DNA of 13,101 nt, from NCBI GenBank assembly GCA_046262315.1, contig JBHEMZ010000032.1:1-13101 (forward strand). Reading direction: 5' to 3'. Numbering within the stretch: the first letter of the stretch is position 1; each line of letters starts with the position of its first letter. A program made the position numbers and the translations under genes. The DNA is from JACVRM01 sp046262315. Lineage in GTDB: Bacteria > Actinomycetota > Thermoleophilia > Gaiellales > Gaiellaceae. Positions 1 to 7,719 of this stretch are shown in pieces. The notes below the pieces were generated by a model. The model was given only the letters and a program-made list of their open reading frames with translations. It made no database searches and was not told the origin of the DNA.

Positions 1-2
1 GT

Positions 3-59
3 GTGGCACCCGCCGAGCCGGCCGCCACGGCGCAGGCGGAGGCGGCTGCGGCGAGCTGA
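3..59 (+). CDS. C-terminal tail of an upstream Ala/Glu-rich protein (partial)
   Basis: From the left edge, frame 3 reads VAPAEPAATAQAEAAAAS and then stops with TGA at 57-59. Such Ala/Pro/Glu-rich low-complexity tails are common at the ends of actinobacterial proteins, and the other two frames give Arg- or Gly/Cys-rich nonsense. It would run towards the response regulator on the opposite strand, with hairpins between them. Nothing visible identifies the protein, and only 18 codons are in view, so chance openness in GC-rich DNA cannot be excluded. Confidence 0.35.
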   Translation: MAPAEPAATAQAEAAAAS

Positions 60-109
60 GCGAAGGAGGATGTGACGCGGCGCATCGGTTCGCGCGCAAG
101 CGGCTGCAG

Positions 110-142
110 GCCCGCTCGGCGGGCGCGGCTCGCACACGAGCC
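110..142. terminator. Two adjacent hairpins between convergent genes
   Basis: GCCCGC/GCGGGC (110-115 with 119-124, 3-nt loop) is followed at once by GGCTCG/CGAGCC (127-132 with 137-142, loop CACA). Both arms are perfect. They lie between the partial plus-strand gene and the end of the minus-strand regulator, as expected for a bidirectional terminator, but there is no U tract on either side. A looser GGCGCC repeat (175-180 and 192-197) sits just past the regulator stop codon. Confidence 0.35.
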
Positions 143-201
143 GAGGGGACGGTGGCAGTCTCTCGCGACACCCAGGCGCCGTCAAGCAGGAGGCGCCGCG
201 G

Positions 202-951
202 TCAGCCGCCGCCGCCGGCTAGGACGCCGTGGCGCTGGGCCCACCGGCTGGCCTCCGTGCGGTTCGCCACGCCGAGCTTGCGGTAGACGTTCGTGAGGTG
301 GAACTTCACCGTCGGCTCGCTGACGGCGAGCAGTTCTGCGAGCCGCCGATTCGAGTACCCCTCGGCGACGAGCTGCAGGATCTCGGTCTCGCGCGCGGTC
401 AGCGGCACGAAGCCCGCCGGGGCGCCCGGTGGCATGACCGGCGTGGCGAGGTAGACCGACTGGGCGAAGGACTGCCGGACGGCGGTCGCGAGATCCTCTG
501 GGTGCGCCGCCTTCAGCACATAGGCGTCCGCGCCGGCGGCCAGCGCGGCGCTCACGCGCGCGGGCTCCTCGTCGAGCGTGAGCACGATGATTCGCAGGGC
601 TGGCCGGCGACGACGCGCGAGCCCGACCAGCGTGAGCCCGTCGAGGTGGCCCTCGGTGTCGAGATCGGCGACGAGCAGGTCCGGCGCCCGTTTGTCGATC
701 GCCTTGAGGACCGCATCGGAGGAGGTGTAGCGCCCGAGCACCTCCATCTCGAGACGCCCGAGCACGAGCTCGACGGCCTCGTGCCAGAGTGGGTACTGGT
801 CGAGGAGCAGCGCGCGCCGCCCCCGCACCGGCGATTCGTGCGCCACGCCCTCCGTCCGCGTCGTCGCGCGTGCAGCGGCCGCAAGGCGCGCGGCGAGACT
901 CTCCGCGACGTCGCCCACCCCGCGATTCTGCGCGAACGAGCGTCGCGCCAC
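202..951 (-). CDS. NarL/LuxR-family response regulator
   Basis: A two-component transcription factor of 249 residues. The receiver domain covers about residues 45-160: first acidic residue D51 (ALLLDQYP), phosphoacceptor candidate D96 (LLVADLD), T125 (IIVLTLDEE) and K147 (YVLKAAH), in the usual order and spacing. A short linker leads to a LuxR-type helix-turn-helix at about 183-243, with the hallmark LTARETEILQLVAEGYSNRRLA and SEPTVKFHLTNVYRKLGV segments. No histidine kinase is adjacent; the kinase-like protein at 7095-7685 is too far away to be assigned as partner. The start is uncertain. GTG at 951 gives a roughly 40-residue Ala/Arg-rich leader without a clear ribosome site, whereas GTG at 846 would start just before the receiver domain but has its GGAGGG only one base upstream. 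Target genes cannot be inferred. Confidence 0.9.
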   Translation of the reverse strand: MARRSFAQNRGVGDVAESLAARLAAAARATTRTEGVAHESPVRGRRALLLDQYPLWHEAVELVLGRLEMEVLGRYTSSDAVLKAIDKRAPDLLVADLDTEGHLDGLTLVGLARRRRPALRIIVLTLDEEPARVSAALAAGADAYVLKAAHPEDLATAVRQSFAQSVYLATPVMPPGAPAGFVPLTARETEILQLVAEGYSNRRLAELLAVSEPTVKFHLTNVYRKLGVANRTEASRWAQRHGVLAGGGG

Positions 952-988
952 AACTCACAAGCGTCGCGCGGCGCCCGGGCACCCCAGA

Positions 989-1017
989 CGGCGGGGCCCG
1001 TGTTGTGGGCCCCGCCG
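989..1017. terminator. 11-bp GC hairpin upstream of the response regulator
   Basis: Perfect arms CGGCGGGGCCC (989-999) and GGGCCCCGCCG (1007-1017) enclose a 7-nt loop. It lies about 40 bases upstream of the regulator start and beyond the end of the large secreted gene on the same strand. A back-up terminator or a 5' leader structure of the regulator are both possible. No U tract follows. Confidence 0.4.
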
Positions 1018-1055
1018 GTTCTCTCCCCTCGGTTGTCGTGGCCGCCGCGCCCCCA

Positions 1056-1150
1056 AGCCTCGTGAGGCTACGGGCCTGGCCGCCTACGGCTGCGGAGTAC
1101 CTCCCCCCTCGAATAGGTAGACCTCCACGAACTCTGTGGATCGCGGGGGG
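1056..1150. other. Structured part of the 952-1244 intergenic stretch
   Basis: The 293-base gap between the two minus-strand genes holds several inverted repeats and no convincing gene. AGCCTC/GAGGCT (1056-1061 with 1064-1069) forms a small palindrome. CCCCCC at 1103-1108 pairs with GGGGGG at 1145-1150, continuing after one mismatch as CGA/TCG (1110-1112 with 1141-1143), and this stacks on TCCAC/GTGGA (1124-1128 with 1136-1140) with an 11-nt bulge. The result is a long bulged hairpin. It could be a leader RNA, a small RNA or a decayed repeat; no known RNA family signature was recognised. Confidence 0.3.
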
Positions 1151-1197
1151 TTCATACCACCCTGACCGGTGCGTTGCAAGCGAGAGCCGAAACGCCG

Positions 1198-1219
1198 AGG
1201 GGCCCCCGCAGGAGCCCCT
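1198..1219 (-). terminator. Terminator hairpin of the large secreted-protein gene
   Basis: Nine-pair stem, 1198-1206 with 1211-1219 and a 4-nt loop, 26 bases past the stop codon at 1245. One position pairs as G-U in the minus-strand RNA but would be a C-A mismatch in plus-strand RNA, which favours action on minus-strand transcripts. The following U run is short (UUU in CGGCGUUUCGG). Confidence 0.5.
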
Positions 1220-1244
1220 TGAGCAGCCAGTCTGAAGAGTCTGT

Positions 1245-3623
1245 CTAGCCCTTGCCGCGCACGCAGGGGCTCACGGGACGGCCGTTGACGATGCAGACCC
1301 GCTTCTTCTTGCCCTTGACCTTCTTCTTGATGGTCAAACACTTGCCGCCCTTCTTGATCTTCCCGGGCGGCATCTTCCCCTGCTTGCCGGGGATGTTCGG
1401 GCAGAGGTCCTTCTTTACCGAGGTCGTCGGCGGCTTGGTGGTGGTCGGCGTCGTCGAGGTCGTCGGCGTCGTCGAGGTCGTCGGCGTCGTCGAGGTCGTC
1501 GGCGTCGTCGTAGTGGTCGGCGTCGTCGAGGTCGTCGGCGTCGTCGTAGTGGTCGGCGTCGTCGAGGTGGTCGGCGTCGTCGACGTGGTGGGCGTCGTCG
1601 TCGGCGGCGTGGTCGTGGTCGTGGTCGTCGTGGGCGGCGGCCCGCACTGGAAGGTGTCGAACCGGATGATCCCCTCGTCCACGAACTCGGCGATCACGTT
1701 GCCGGTCTGGAACTTGCAGAAGACCTCGACGCGCGCACGCCCTGTGCTGTCCGTGAAGACGCACAGTCGGTGCGTGCCCTCGGCCACCCCCGGCGTACCG
1801 AACGGGTACGTGCGCATGCCCTCGCCGTTCGTCATGAAGCAGACCTTCTCGTTGACGAACGGGCTGCCGTCGATGTCGTGCGCAAGCGCGGTGCAGATGA
1901 AGGCGATCGAATTCTCGATCGGAGGCACCGGGCCCTTCGGGACGCAGTCGACCTCCTTGCGGAAGAAGTTGTGCACGCGCTTGGTGATCACGTTCGAGGC
2001 CTTGTCCGGGTCGGTCACCTTCTGGTACGGGTAGCGCGCGATCGCCTGGATCTGCGCGGTGCCGAGGATGTCGACGTCGTCGAGGTCGCACGCGTTGTTC
2101 AGGTTCGTGCCGACGCCGAGGTTGTCGAAGAAGAAGCCCATGCCCGGGAAGAAGTTGATCTGCGCCTCGCCGTGCTCGTCCGAGAAGACCCAGACCGACT
2201 GCGGGCCCGAGGGCAACGGCCGGAACGGCGGCAGCGCGTCGTTACGGCGGCGCAGGCAGTTGGTGAAGCCGCCCGGCCCCTCGCGCAGGACCTCGTTGAC
2301 GAACCAGTAGTCGTAGAGCCCCGCGACGCGATAGCCCGGGAAGTTGTTGCCGACAGCGGGCCCGTCGTTCCCCGACGCCTCAGTCGCGAGCGGTCCACCG
2401 CCGCTCTGTGCCGACGTGGCCGGAATCCAGCGGCTGTAGTAGGGCGCATAGTGGTTGTGCCGGCCGGCGGACGTGTTCCCCGCAGTGCAGAGGTGATCGC
2501 GCGTGTACGGGACGCACTTCAGCACGCTGTTGAGCCGGCCGACGCCGCTGATGTCATTCGGTGCGCCCGAGTTCGACGCGATCGAGATGTCAACACGCGC
2601 GGAGGGCAGCGGCACGTCGCCCGCGTCGAGCTTGCCGTCTGAGAGCAGCGTCTCGTCCGGGCGGAGCGGATCGAACGGACCGAAGGTCGGGAAGCGAGAA
2701 AGGCTGCCGAAGCCCGTATTCGGGTCGGCGATGATCCGCGAGTAGCGGCCGTCGCCGATGAAGACCGCCGCGCCGAGGCACGCGTCGACGGCGTCGATCA
2801 CCGCGGTGCCGGGACCGCAGGCGCCGGGCACATGGCCCTCGCGCGTCGTGCGGTCATCGTGGATGTCCCACATGCGCCACGGGTTGTCGCGGTAGAACGG
2901 CCGCGCATCCGACGTCGTCGCCAGCTGGCGCGCGAGATCGTCCCAGTAGGTCGAGCCGTCGTTCTCCGCCGGAAGCTGGATCGAGGGTGGCAGCCCGAGC
3001 TCGGTGAAGTTGTTGCCGAGCGGCAGGTCGCCGGTCAGCTCGACCTGGACGCGACCGGGCTTACCACCCGCGAAGAGGTCGCCGCTGCCGTCGGGATCGC
3101 CGAGGTCGCCGCCGCCGCCGGGCTGCGTGTTCGCCGCCAGTTCGCGAACAGTCGGCGCGTTGAGGTTCAGCCAGCCGGCGAGGAATTGGTGCTTGAGCAC
3201 CGGGTTACCGGTCGCCGTGTTGACGACCACGAGCTTGATCTGCGCCAGGCCGGCCTTGAGCGAGACGAAGTCGGCCTTGACGCAACCTTCACCCGCGTGC
3301 TCGCGGGTGGCGACGAAGAACTTGACGGTTCCGGCTTCGAGGGACGGCGGCTGGAACGGATAGCCGGACCAGTCTTCGACGATCCAGTCGGAGGCCTGGC
3401 CACCGCCCGCGCCGATCGGCTCCCCCTGCGCGTTGCGCTGTACGGTGATTTCGTCGGCGCACTTGACGAGGCGAAGCTCCTCGCCGCGCCAGGCAAGGTA
3501 GGGCACGTTCGACGTCTGCGGGTCGAACGCAGGATGCACACCATGATCTGCAGCAGCCGGCGCCGCCACGACAGCAGCGGCAAGCACGGCCAAACAGCAC
3601 GCGAGGCCGGTCCGAAACCTCAT
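1245..3623 (-). CDS. Large secreted protein with Thr/Pro-rich linker and basic Cys-containing tail
   Basis: Predicted exported protein of 792 residues, function unknown. ATG at 3623 is chosen because GGGGGAG lies 7-8 bases upstream, because a Sec signal peptide follows at once (MRFRTGLACCLAVL, likely cleaved after APAAA near residue 25), and because a good promoter lies upstream; the longer frame to 3737 would start inside that promoter. The body (about 26-660) has no recognised catalytic motif. Its last 115 residues before the linker look like Ig-like or beta-sandwich repeats (VPPIENSIAFICTALAHD, RARVEVFCKFQTGNVIAEF). A Thr/Pro/Ser tract of about 70 residues (near 664-734) follows, encoded by 18-bp repeats. 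The last 55 residues are Lys/Gly-rich with several Cys. There is no LPXTG motif or C-terminal membrane helix, so attachment, if any, would be through the linker or the basic tail. Confidence 0.8.
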   Translation of the reverse strand: MRFRTGLACCLAVLAAAVVAAPAAADHGVHPAFDPQTSNVPYLAWRGEELRLVKCADEITVQRNAQGEPIGAGGGQASDWIVEDWSGYPFQPPSLEAGTVKFFVATREHAGEGCVKADFVSLKAGLAQIKLVVVNTATGNPVLKHQFLAGWLNLNAPTVRELAANTQPGGGGDLGDPDGSGDLFAGGKPGRVQVELTGDLPLGNNFTELGLPPSIQLPAENDGSTYWDDLARQLATTSDARPFYRDNPWRMWDIHDDRTTREGHVPGACGPGTAVIDAVDACLGAAVFIGDGRYSRIIADPNTGFGSLSRFPTFGPFDPLRPDETLLSDGKLDAGDVPLPSARVDISIASNSGAPNDISGVGRLNSVLKCVPYTRDHLCTAGNTSAGRHNHYAPYYSRWIPATSAQSGGGPLATEASGNDGPAVGNNFPGYRVAGLYDYWFVNEVLREGPGGFTNCLRRRNDALPPFRPLPSGPQSVWVFSDEHGEAQINFFPGMGFFFDNLGVGTNLNNACDLDDVDILGTAQIQAIARYPYQKVTDPDKASNVITKRVHNFFRKEVDCVPKGPVPPIENSIAFICTALAHDIDGSPFVNEKVCFMTNGEGMRTYPFGTPGVAEGTHRLCVFTDSTGRARVEVFCKFQTGNVIAEFVDEGIIRFDTFQCGPPPTTTTTTTTPPTTTPTTSTTPTTSTTPTTTTTPTTSTTPTTTTTPTTSTTPTTSTTPTTSTTPTTTKPPTTSVKKDLCPNIPGKQGKMPPGKIKKGGKCLTIKKKVKGKKKRVCIVNGRPVSPCVRGKG
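1441..1602 (-). repeat. 18-bp tandem repeat encoding the Thr/Pro linker
   Basis: Nine consecutive 18-bp units related to GTCGTCGGCGTCGTCGAG (plus-strand sense) run from 1441 to 1602. In the gene they encode six-residue STTPTT-type units; variant units give TTTPTT. The repeat length keeps frame, so copy number could vary without breaking the protein. The stretch 1603-1632 continues as simpler Thr/Pro codons. Confidence 0.9.
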
Positions 3624-3708
3624 TTGGCACTCCCCCAAGTTCTGATCGCTTCCCCCTCCAAACTCCTCGTCGGCACCCAGCCGTAGGGCTGCGTGAGCCG
3701 ACATACGG

Positions 3709-3737
3709 TTCATAGCACTCGCGGACGCCTCTTTCAA
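3709..3737 (-). promoter_or_regulatory. Sigma-70-type promoter of the large secreted-protein gene
   Basis: Reading the minus strand: TTGAAA (3737-3732), a 17-bp spacer, then TATGAA (3714-3709). Start of transcription would be near 3702, leaving a leader of about 80 nt before ATG 3623. No terminator hairpin was seen between the sigma-factor stop (3777) and here, so read-through from the sigma gene is also possible. Confidence 0.5.
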
Positions 3738-3776
3738 GGCGCGCGGAAGGCGGAATTTTGTAAGCGTTTTGCTCGT

Positions 3777-4871
<1,095 letters not shown>

Positions 4872-4971
4872 GGGGCCTCGGCTTTCCTCGCGCTGGTGGA
4901 CTGGGGCAGGTCTACTGAGCACGAAGAGAGCCGGCGCTTCCCTGCCACGCGGCTCCCGCTCGCAACGAGCG

Positions 4972-5000
4972 ATGGTACTACGGCATCCACATAATGTGAA
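4972..5000 (-). promoter_or_regulatory. Promoter of the sigma-factor gene
   Basis: On the minus strand TTCACA (5000-4995, five of six consensus bases) and TACCAT (4977-4972) are separated by exactly 17 bp. Predicted transcription start is near 4965, about 94 nt before the ATG. This is the only AT-rich patch in the 164-base gap. Confidence 0.5.
4988..4998. promoter_or_regulatory. Palindrome overlapping the -35 box of the sigma-factor promoter
   Basis: CACATAATGTG has perfect 5-bp arms around a central base, and its right arm shares four bases with the -35 element. That placement suits a repressor operator, but the site is short and no regulator can be named. Confidence 0.35.
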
Positions 5001-5035
5001 CAGTTTGTTTGGGTCGTTATGGAGAGATTTACCGC

Positions 5036-5926
5036 CTACGGTGCCGTGCGCACCTCGCCGACGATCTCCCCACGGCTGTTCTCCACCTGTGTGGCATCGG
5101 CCTGTGGAAAAGCATGACCGAGTCGGCCGAGGAAGGCCGCGGCCGCCGGGCCGACAGCGCGGGAGGCACCATCCTCGACCTTGAGCGCGATGCCAAGTCC
5201 TTCGGGGGCGGCGGCGCAGAAAAGGCCTTCGGCGCCGACCTTGGCGGTCCAGTCGCCGAGCGCCCGCATCAGGTCCGTGTCCGGCGCGCCTGGACCGCGC
5301 ACGAGCTCCGGGTGCTCGCGCATTGCGGCGGCGACGCGCTCTCCGGCCTCGCTCTCGGACAGGGCGGCGAAGACGGCCGCGATCCGATCGAGCGGGAGGG
5401 CAAAGGTGACGACGCCGCAGCCGTCCACTCCGATCGGGACCTGGTCTGCGGGCATGGCCGCAGCAGCCGAGATCTCGTTCAGCATGGCCCGTTGCACAGG
5501 GTGGTCGGGGAGTCGGTAGTCGCGCCCGTCCCAGCCCTGCGTCCGCGCGAGCAACAGCATGCCTGCGTGCTTGCCCGAGCAGTTGTGCTTCAGGCGCCGC
5601 GGCGGGTGGCCCGCGAGCCCGCACTCGAGGTCGTCCTCGGTCGCCTCGGCAGCGACGAGCAGCGAGCTCACCGCGGAGAGCTGCTCCGGCCGCGCGAGGT
5701 GTGACGCGGAGGCAATCGCAAGCTCGGTGCTCGCGAGGTCTGCCCTCGCGCGCGCAAGCGGAACCGCCTGAAGCGGCTTCGCCGCGGAGCGCATGAACGT
5801 CACGAACTGCGGGTCGCCGGCCGATTCGACGACGCGGCCGCCCTGCACAGCCACGGCGTGCACGTGGTGGCGAGACTCCACCGTGCCGCCGCGGAGGACG
5901 GCTACCGTGAGCGGCGGAGTGGCCAT
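5036..5926 (-). CDS. L-asparaginase II (Rhizobium etli-type, thermolabile family)
   Basis: Predicted to hydrolyse L-asparagine to aspartate and ammonia; 296 residues, close to the family norm, with no signal peptide, so cytoplasmic. This family is unrelated to E. coli AnsA/AnsB and resembles serine beta-lactamase folds. Family hallmarks are present: the Ser-x-x-Lys of FMRSAAKPLQAVPL, SASH, the Cys/Lys pair of NCSGKHAGML, the Cys of GVDGCGVVTFALPL, and the late Lys of GIALKVEDG. In the R. etli enzyme these form two Ser-Lys pairs and a Cys-Lys-Cys zinc site. ATG 5926 is the first codon of conserved sequence, although the upstream ribosome site is weak. It is divergent from the glycosylase gene with only 21 bases between start codons, so promoters must overlap coding DNA. 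It lies upstream of the sigma gene, which appears to have its own promoter. Confidence 0.92.
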   Translation of the reverse strand: MATPPLTVAVLRGGTVESRHHVHAVAVQGGRVVESAGDPQFVTFMRSAAKPLQAVPLARARADLASTELAIASASHLARPEQLSAVSSLLVAAEATEDDLECGLAGHPPRRLKHNCSGKHAGMLLLARTQGWDGRDYRLPDHPVQRAMLNEISAAAAMPADQVPIGVDGCGVVTFALPLDRIAAVFAALSESEAGERVAAAMREHPELVRGPGAPDTDLMRALGDWTAKVGAEGLFCAAAPEGLGIALKVEDGASRAVGPAAAAFLGRLGHAFPQADATQVENSRGEIVGEVRTAP

Positions 5927-5947
5927 GCCAGGGAGCCTAAGGAACTA

Positions 5948-6775
5948 ATGCCTGAGCTACCCGAGATGGAGGCCTGGCGCCGTCAGCTCGACGACCCGGT
6001 GCGCGCGTTCCCGGTCGAGCGCGCCGGGCCAGCCCACATCGCCACGCTCAAGACCTACGACCCGCCGCTCTCGGCGCTCGAGGGGCGCCGGCTCGTGGGG
6101 GCCGAGCGGCGTGGTAAGCGGCTCTTCTTTCCAACAGCCGACGGAGAGCTCGTGCTGGTCGTGCACCTCATGACGGCAGGCCGGCTGCGCTGGCTGCGCG
6201 CAGGGGAAGCGGGCCCGAAGACGCCAGCCTTCGGGCTCGCGTTCCAGGGTGGCGCGCAGCTCGTCCTCACCGAAGCCGGCGCGAAGAAACGCGCGGGAGC
6301 CTGGCTGCTGACGCCCGAGGGAGCAGAGGAGGAGGTCGCCCATTTGGGACCCGACGCGCTCGAGGTCGACGCGACCCGGCTGGCGGAGATCCTCGCCGCC
6401 GACGCGCGCCGCCTGCACCCGCTGTTGCGCCGACAGGGCGCAATCGCGGGCATCGGCCGCGCCTGGTCGAACGAGATCCTGCACGCGGCCCGGCTGTCGC
6501 CTTTCGCTCTCTCGACCCACCTCGACGACGAGGAGGTCCAGCGGCTGTACGTGGCGATGCAGTCCGAGCTGCGACGCGGCCTCGAGCTACGGGAGCGCGG
6601 CGCCTCGGACCAGCGCACCTACCGTGTCCACAGGCGCCTAGGCGGGCCGTGCCATGTCTGCGGCGCTCCGATCGCGCGCGTCGACTTCGAGGAGCACACG
6701 ATCTTCTACTGCCCCGCCTGCCAGACGGGCGGTCGCGTCCTGAAGGACCGCCGGCTCTCGAGACTGCTGCGCTAG
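5948..6775 (+). CDS. mutM: Formamidopyrimidine-DNA glycosylase / endonuclease VIII family protein
   Basis: Bifunctional base-excision repair enzyme that removes oxidised bases and nicks the abasic site; 275 residues, normal for Fpg/Nei. ATG 5948 gives MPEL, so Pro2 (nucleophile) and Glu3 are correctly exposed, and AAGGA lies upstream. K57 (RRGKRLFF) matches the conserved lysine. The helix-two-turn-helix is at about 166-185 (GIGRAWSNEILHAARLSP) and the zinc finger uses C235, C238, C255 and C258. Two usual DNA-contacting positions differ: Asn of GIGN is Arg171, and the zinc-finger Arg five residues before the third Cys is His250. These differences leave open whether 8-oxoguanine (Fpg) or oxidised pyrimidines (Nei) are preferred. 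A repeat hairpin 32 bases past the stop may end transcription. Confidence 0.9.
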   Translation: MPELPEMEAWRRQLDDPVRAFPVERAGPAHIATLKTYDPPLSALEGRRLVGAERRGKRLFFPTADGELVLVVHLMTAGRLRWLRAGEAGPKTPAFGLAFQGGAQLVLTEAGAKKRAGAWLLTPEGAEEEVAHLGPDALEVDATRLAEILAADARRLHPLLRRQGAIAGIGRAWSNEILHAARLSPFALSTHLDDEEVQRLYVAMQSELRRGLELRERGASDQRTYRVHRRLGGPCHVCGAPIARVDFEEHTIFYCPACQTGGRVLKDRRLSRLLR

Positions 6776-6806
6776 CTGTCTCCGAGAGTCCGGCGCTTGC
6801 CGCCCT

Positions 6807-6965
6807 CCGCCGCAAGTCCGGCCTGCTGCGCAGGCCATGACGACTTGCGGCGGGTTGCCGGAACCGGGTTTGCCGGAACCGGGTTTGCCGGAACCGGGTT
6901 TGCCGGAAGAGTCAGACGCGACTTCGCGCGTCGTGGCTACGGCGCGGAAACCCCGCCTCCGCCGA
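6807..6965 (+). repeat. Structured dispersed repeat, copy A
   Basis: This copy fills half of the 319-base gap after the glycosylase gene. It begins with a large hairpin: perfect 12-bp arms CCGCCGCAAGTC (6807-6818) and GACTTGCGGCGG (6842-6853), enclosing a 7-bp inner hairpin GGCCTGC/GCAGGCC (6820-6826 with 6830-6836). After a tandem 15-bp insertion, the body has two more stems: GACGCG/CGCGTC (6915-6920 with 6927-6932) and GGCGCGG/CCCCGCC (6941-6947 with 6951-6957, one mismatch). The same order and sequence recur on the minus strand at 9054-9166, and the body again at 8706-8765. It probably also stops glycosylase transcription. Confidence 0.75.
6857..6908 (+). repeat. 15-bp tandem repeat within repeat copy A
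   Basis: Three perfect copies of GCCGGAACCGGGTTT (6857-6871, 6872-6886, 6887-6901) and a partial fourth (6902-6908). Copy B has only one remnant of this motif at the same place (GTTCGGAAG on its strand), so the array is an expansion specific to copy A. No spacers are present. Confidence 0.9.
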
Positions 6966-6977
6966 TGATGCGCCTAA

Positions 6978-7012
6978 CTAAGCTAGTAACAGTCTGTTAC
7001 TTGCGCGCTTAG
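6978..7012. repeat. Nested AT-rich inverted repeat between convergent genes
   Basis: AGTAACAGTCTGTTACT (6985-7001) is a perfect palindrome with 8-bp arms around one base. It is enclosed by a second perfect pair, CTAAGC (6978-6983) and GCTTAG (7007-7012). It is markedly AT-rich for this DNA and lies between the ends of the glycosylase and kinase-like genes, so a bidirectional terminator or a protein-binding site are both possible. The remaining bases to 7094 show nothing recognisable. Confidence 0.45.
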
Positions 7013-7094
7013 GCGACGAGCGGGGGCGACCAGCCCTCCTTTTGCACCCGCGCGTTTCTGACGAGCGAACGCCCTGAGAGGAACGTCAGGCCGG

Positions 7095-7685
7095 TCAGCT
7101 GTCCGGGGGCAGGCGGACGACGAGTGCCTCGCCTGCCTGTTCGATCGAGCCGCCCAGTGCCTCGATGACCGCGCGCCCGGTCGCGGCGCCCAGATCGCGC
7201 AGCTCGTCGCCCACGACGACGCGGGCGGCGCCCTCGACTAGCGGTGCGGCGGTGATCGCAGGACCGTCGACGCGCAGCTCGATCGTCTTGAGCCCGCCGT
7301 GGCGCAAGGCCGCGCGCAGGAGACCGGCGAGCGCGCTCGTCGCGGCCGTGCGGTCGACGTGCACCGGCGCGCCTTCGCCGTGAGCGGAAGCCTGGCCGCC
7401 GCCGAGCCGCTCGACTGCCGCCCGGGCCAGCTCGAGCGAGTCGACGCGCTCGAGCGAGGGCTCGAAGAGGCCACCCGCCACCCGGGCGGCGAGGCCGAGC
7501 TGGTCGGTGATGTCTGCGAGCTGTCCCGTTGCCGCCTCGATCAGCCTGATGTAACGCTCGCCCTGCGCGTCGAGCGTTCCCAGGCGCAGGAGCGTGCTCG
7601 CGAAGCCGGCCACGGTCGCAAGCGGCGTGCGTAGGTCGTGGCAGGCGAGCGAGACGAGCTCGGAGAAGCGGCGGTCTGCGTTCAT
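7095..7685 (-). CDS. Histidine-kinase-like protein with degenerate ATPase half
   Basis: A 196-residue soluble protein. Residues 5-75 form a HisKA dimerisation and phosphoacceptor segment with a clear H-box (H16 in LACHDLRTPLATVAGF). The following part aligns in order with a HATPase_c domain but lacks its key residues: the N-box Asn is absent (LAGLLRAALRHGG, near 119-131), no DxGxG box is visible, and the usual GLGL stretch is DLGAATG (164-170) before a retained ALGGSIE. It has no sensor domain or membrane segment. It may therefore be a phosphotransferase, phosphatase or scaffold rather than an active kinase. ATG 7685 follows GAGG with a 4-base gap; the frame stays open upstream but overlaps folE2. 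It is divergent from folE2, with 34 bases between starts. No response regulator is adjacent. Confidence 0.75.
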   Translation of the reverse strand: MNADRRFSELVSLACHDLRTPLATVAGFASTLLRLGTLDAQGERYIRLIEAATGQLADITDQLGLAARVAGGLFEPSLERVDSLELARAAVERLGGGQASAHGEGAPVHVDRTAATSALAGLLRAALRHGGLKTIELRVDGPAITAAPLVEGAARVVVGDELRDLGAATGRAVIEALGGSIEQAGEALVVRLPPDS

Positions 7686-7719
7686 CGTCCTCGGTGCTAC
7701 GGTCCCTGCGAGTATCACA

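Noticed and set aside
72..296. Short plus-strand frame starting with GTG just after GAAGGAGG
   Set aside because: The spacing to the GTG is only two bases, the translation is Arg/Gly-rich shadow sequence, and it runs antisense into the response regulator.
1084..1155. 23-residue minus-strand peptide (MNPPRSTEFVEVYLFEGGG...)
   Set aside because: No clear promoter between it and the terminator at 1198, only a weak ribosome site, and its codons coincide with the arms of the bulged hairpin, so openness may be incidental.
1252..2034. Long open frames on the plus strand and in other minus frames across the Thr/Pro tract
   Set aside because: The 18-bp repeat contains no stop in several frames, so Val- or Asp-rich products are by-products; signal peptide, promoter and start site all support the 1245-3623 gene.
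4872..5624. N-terminal extension of the sigma factor to 615 residues
   Set aside because: It overlaps the asparaginase gene in another frame, is Arg/Pro-rich, and crosses the sigma gene's own promoter.
6857..6908. CRISPR-like array
   Set aside because: Units are directly contiguous 15-mers with no spacers and no cas genes nearby.
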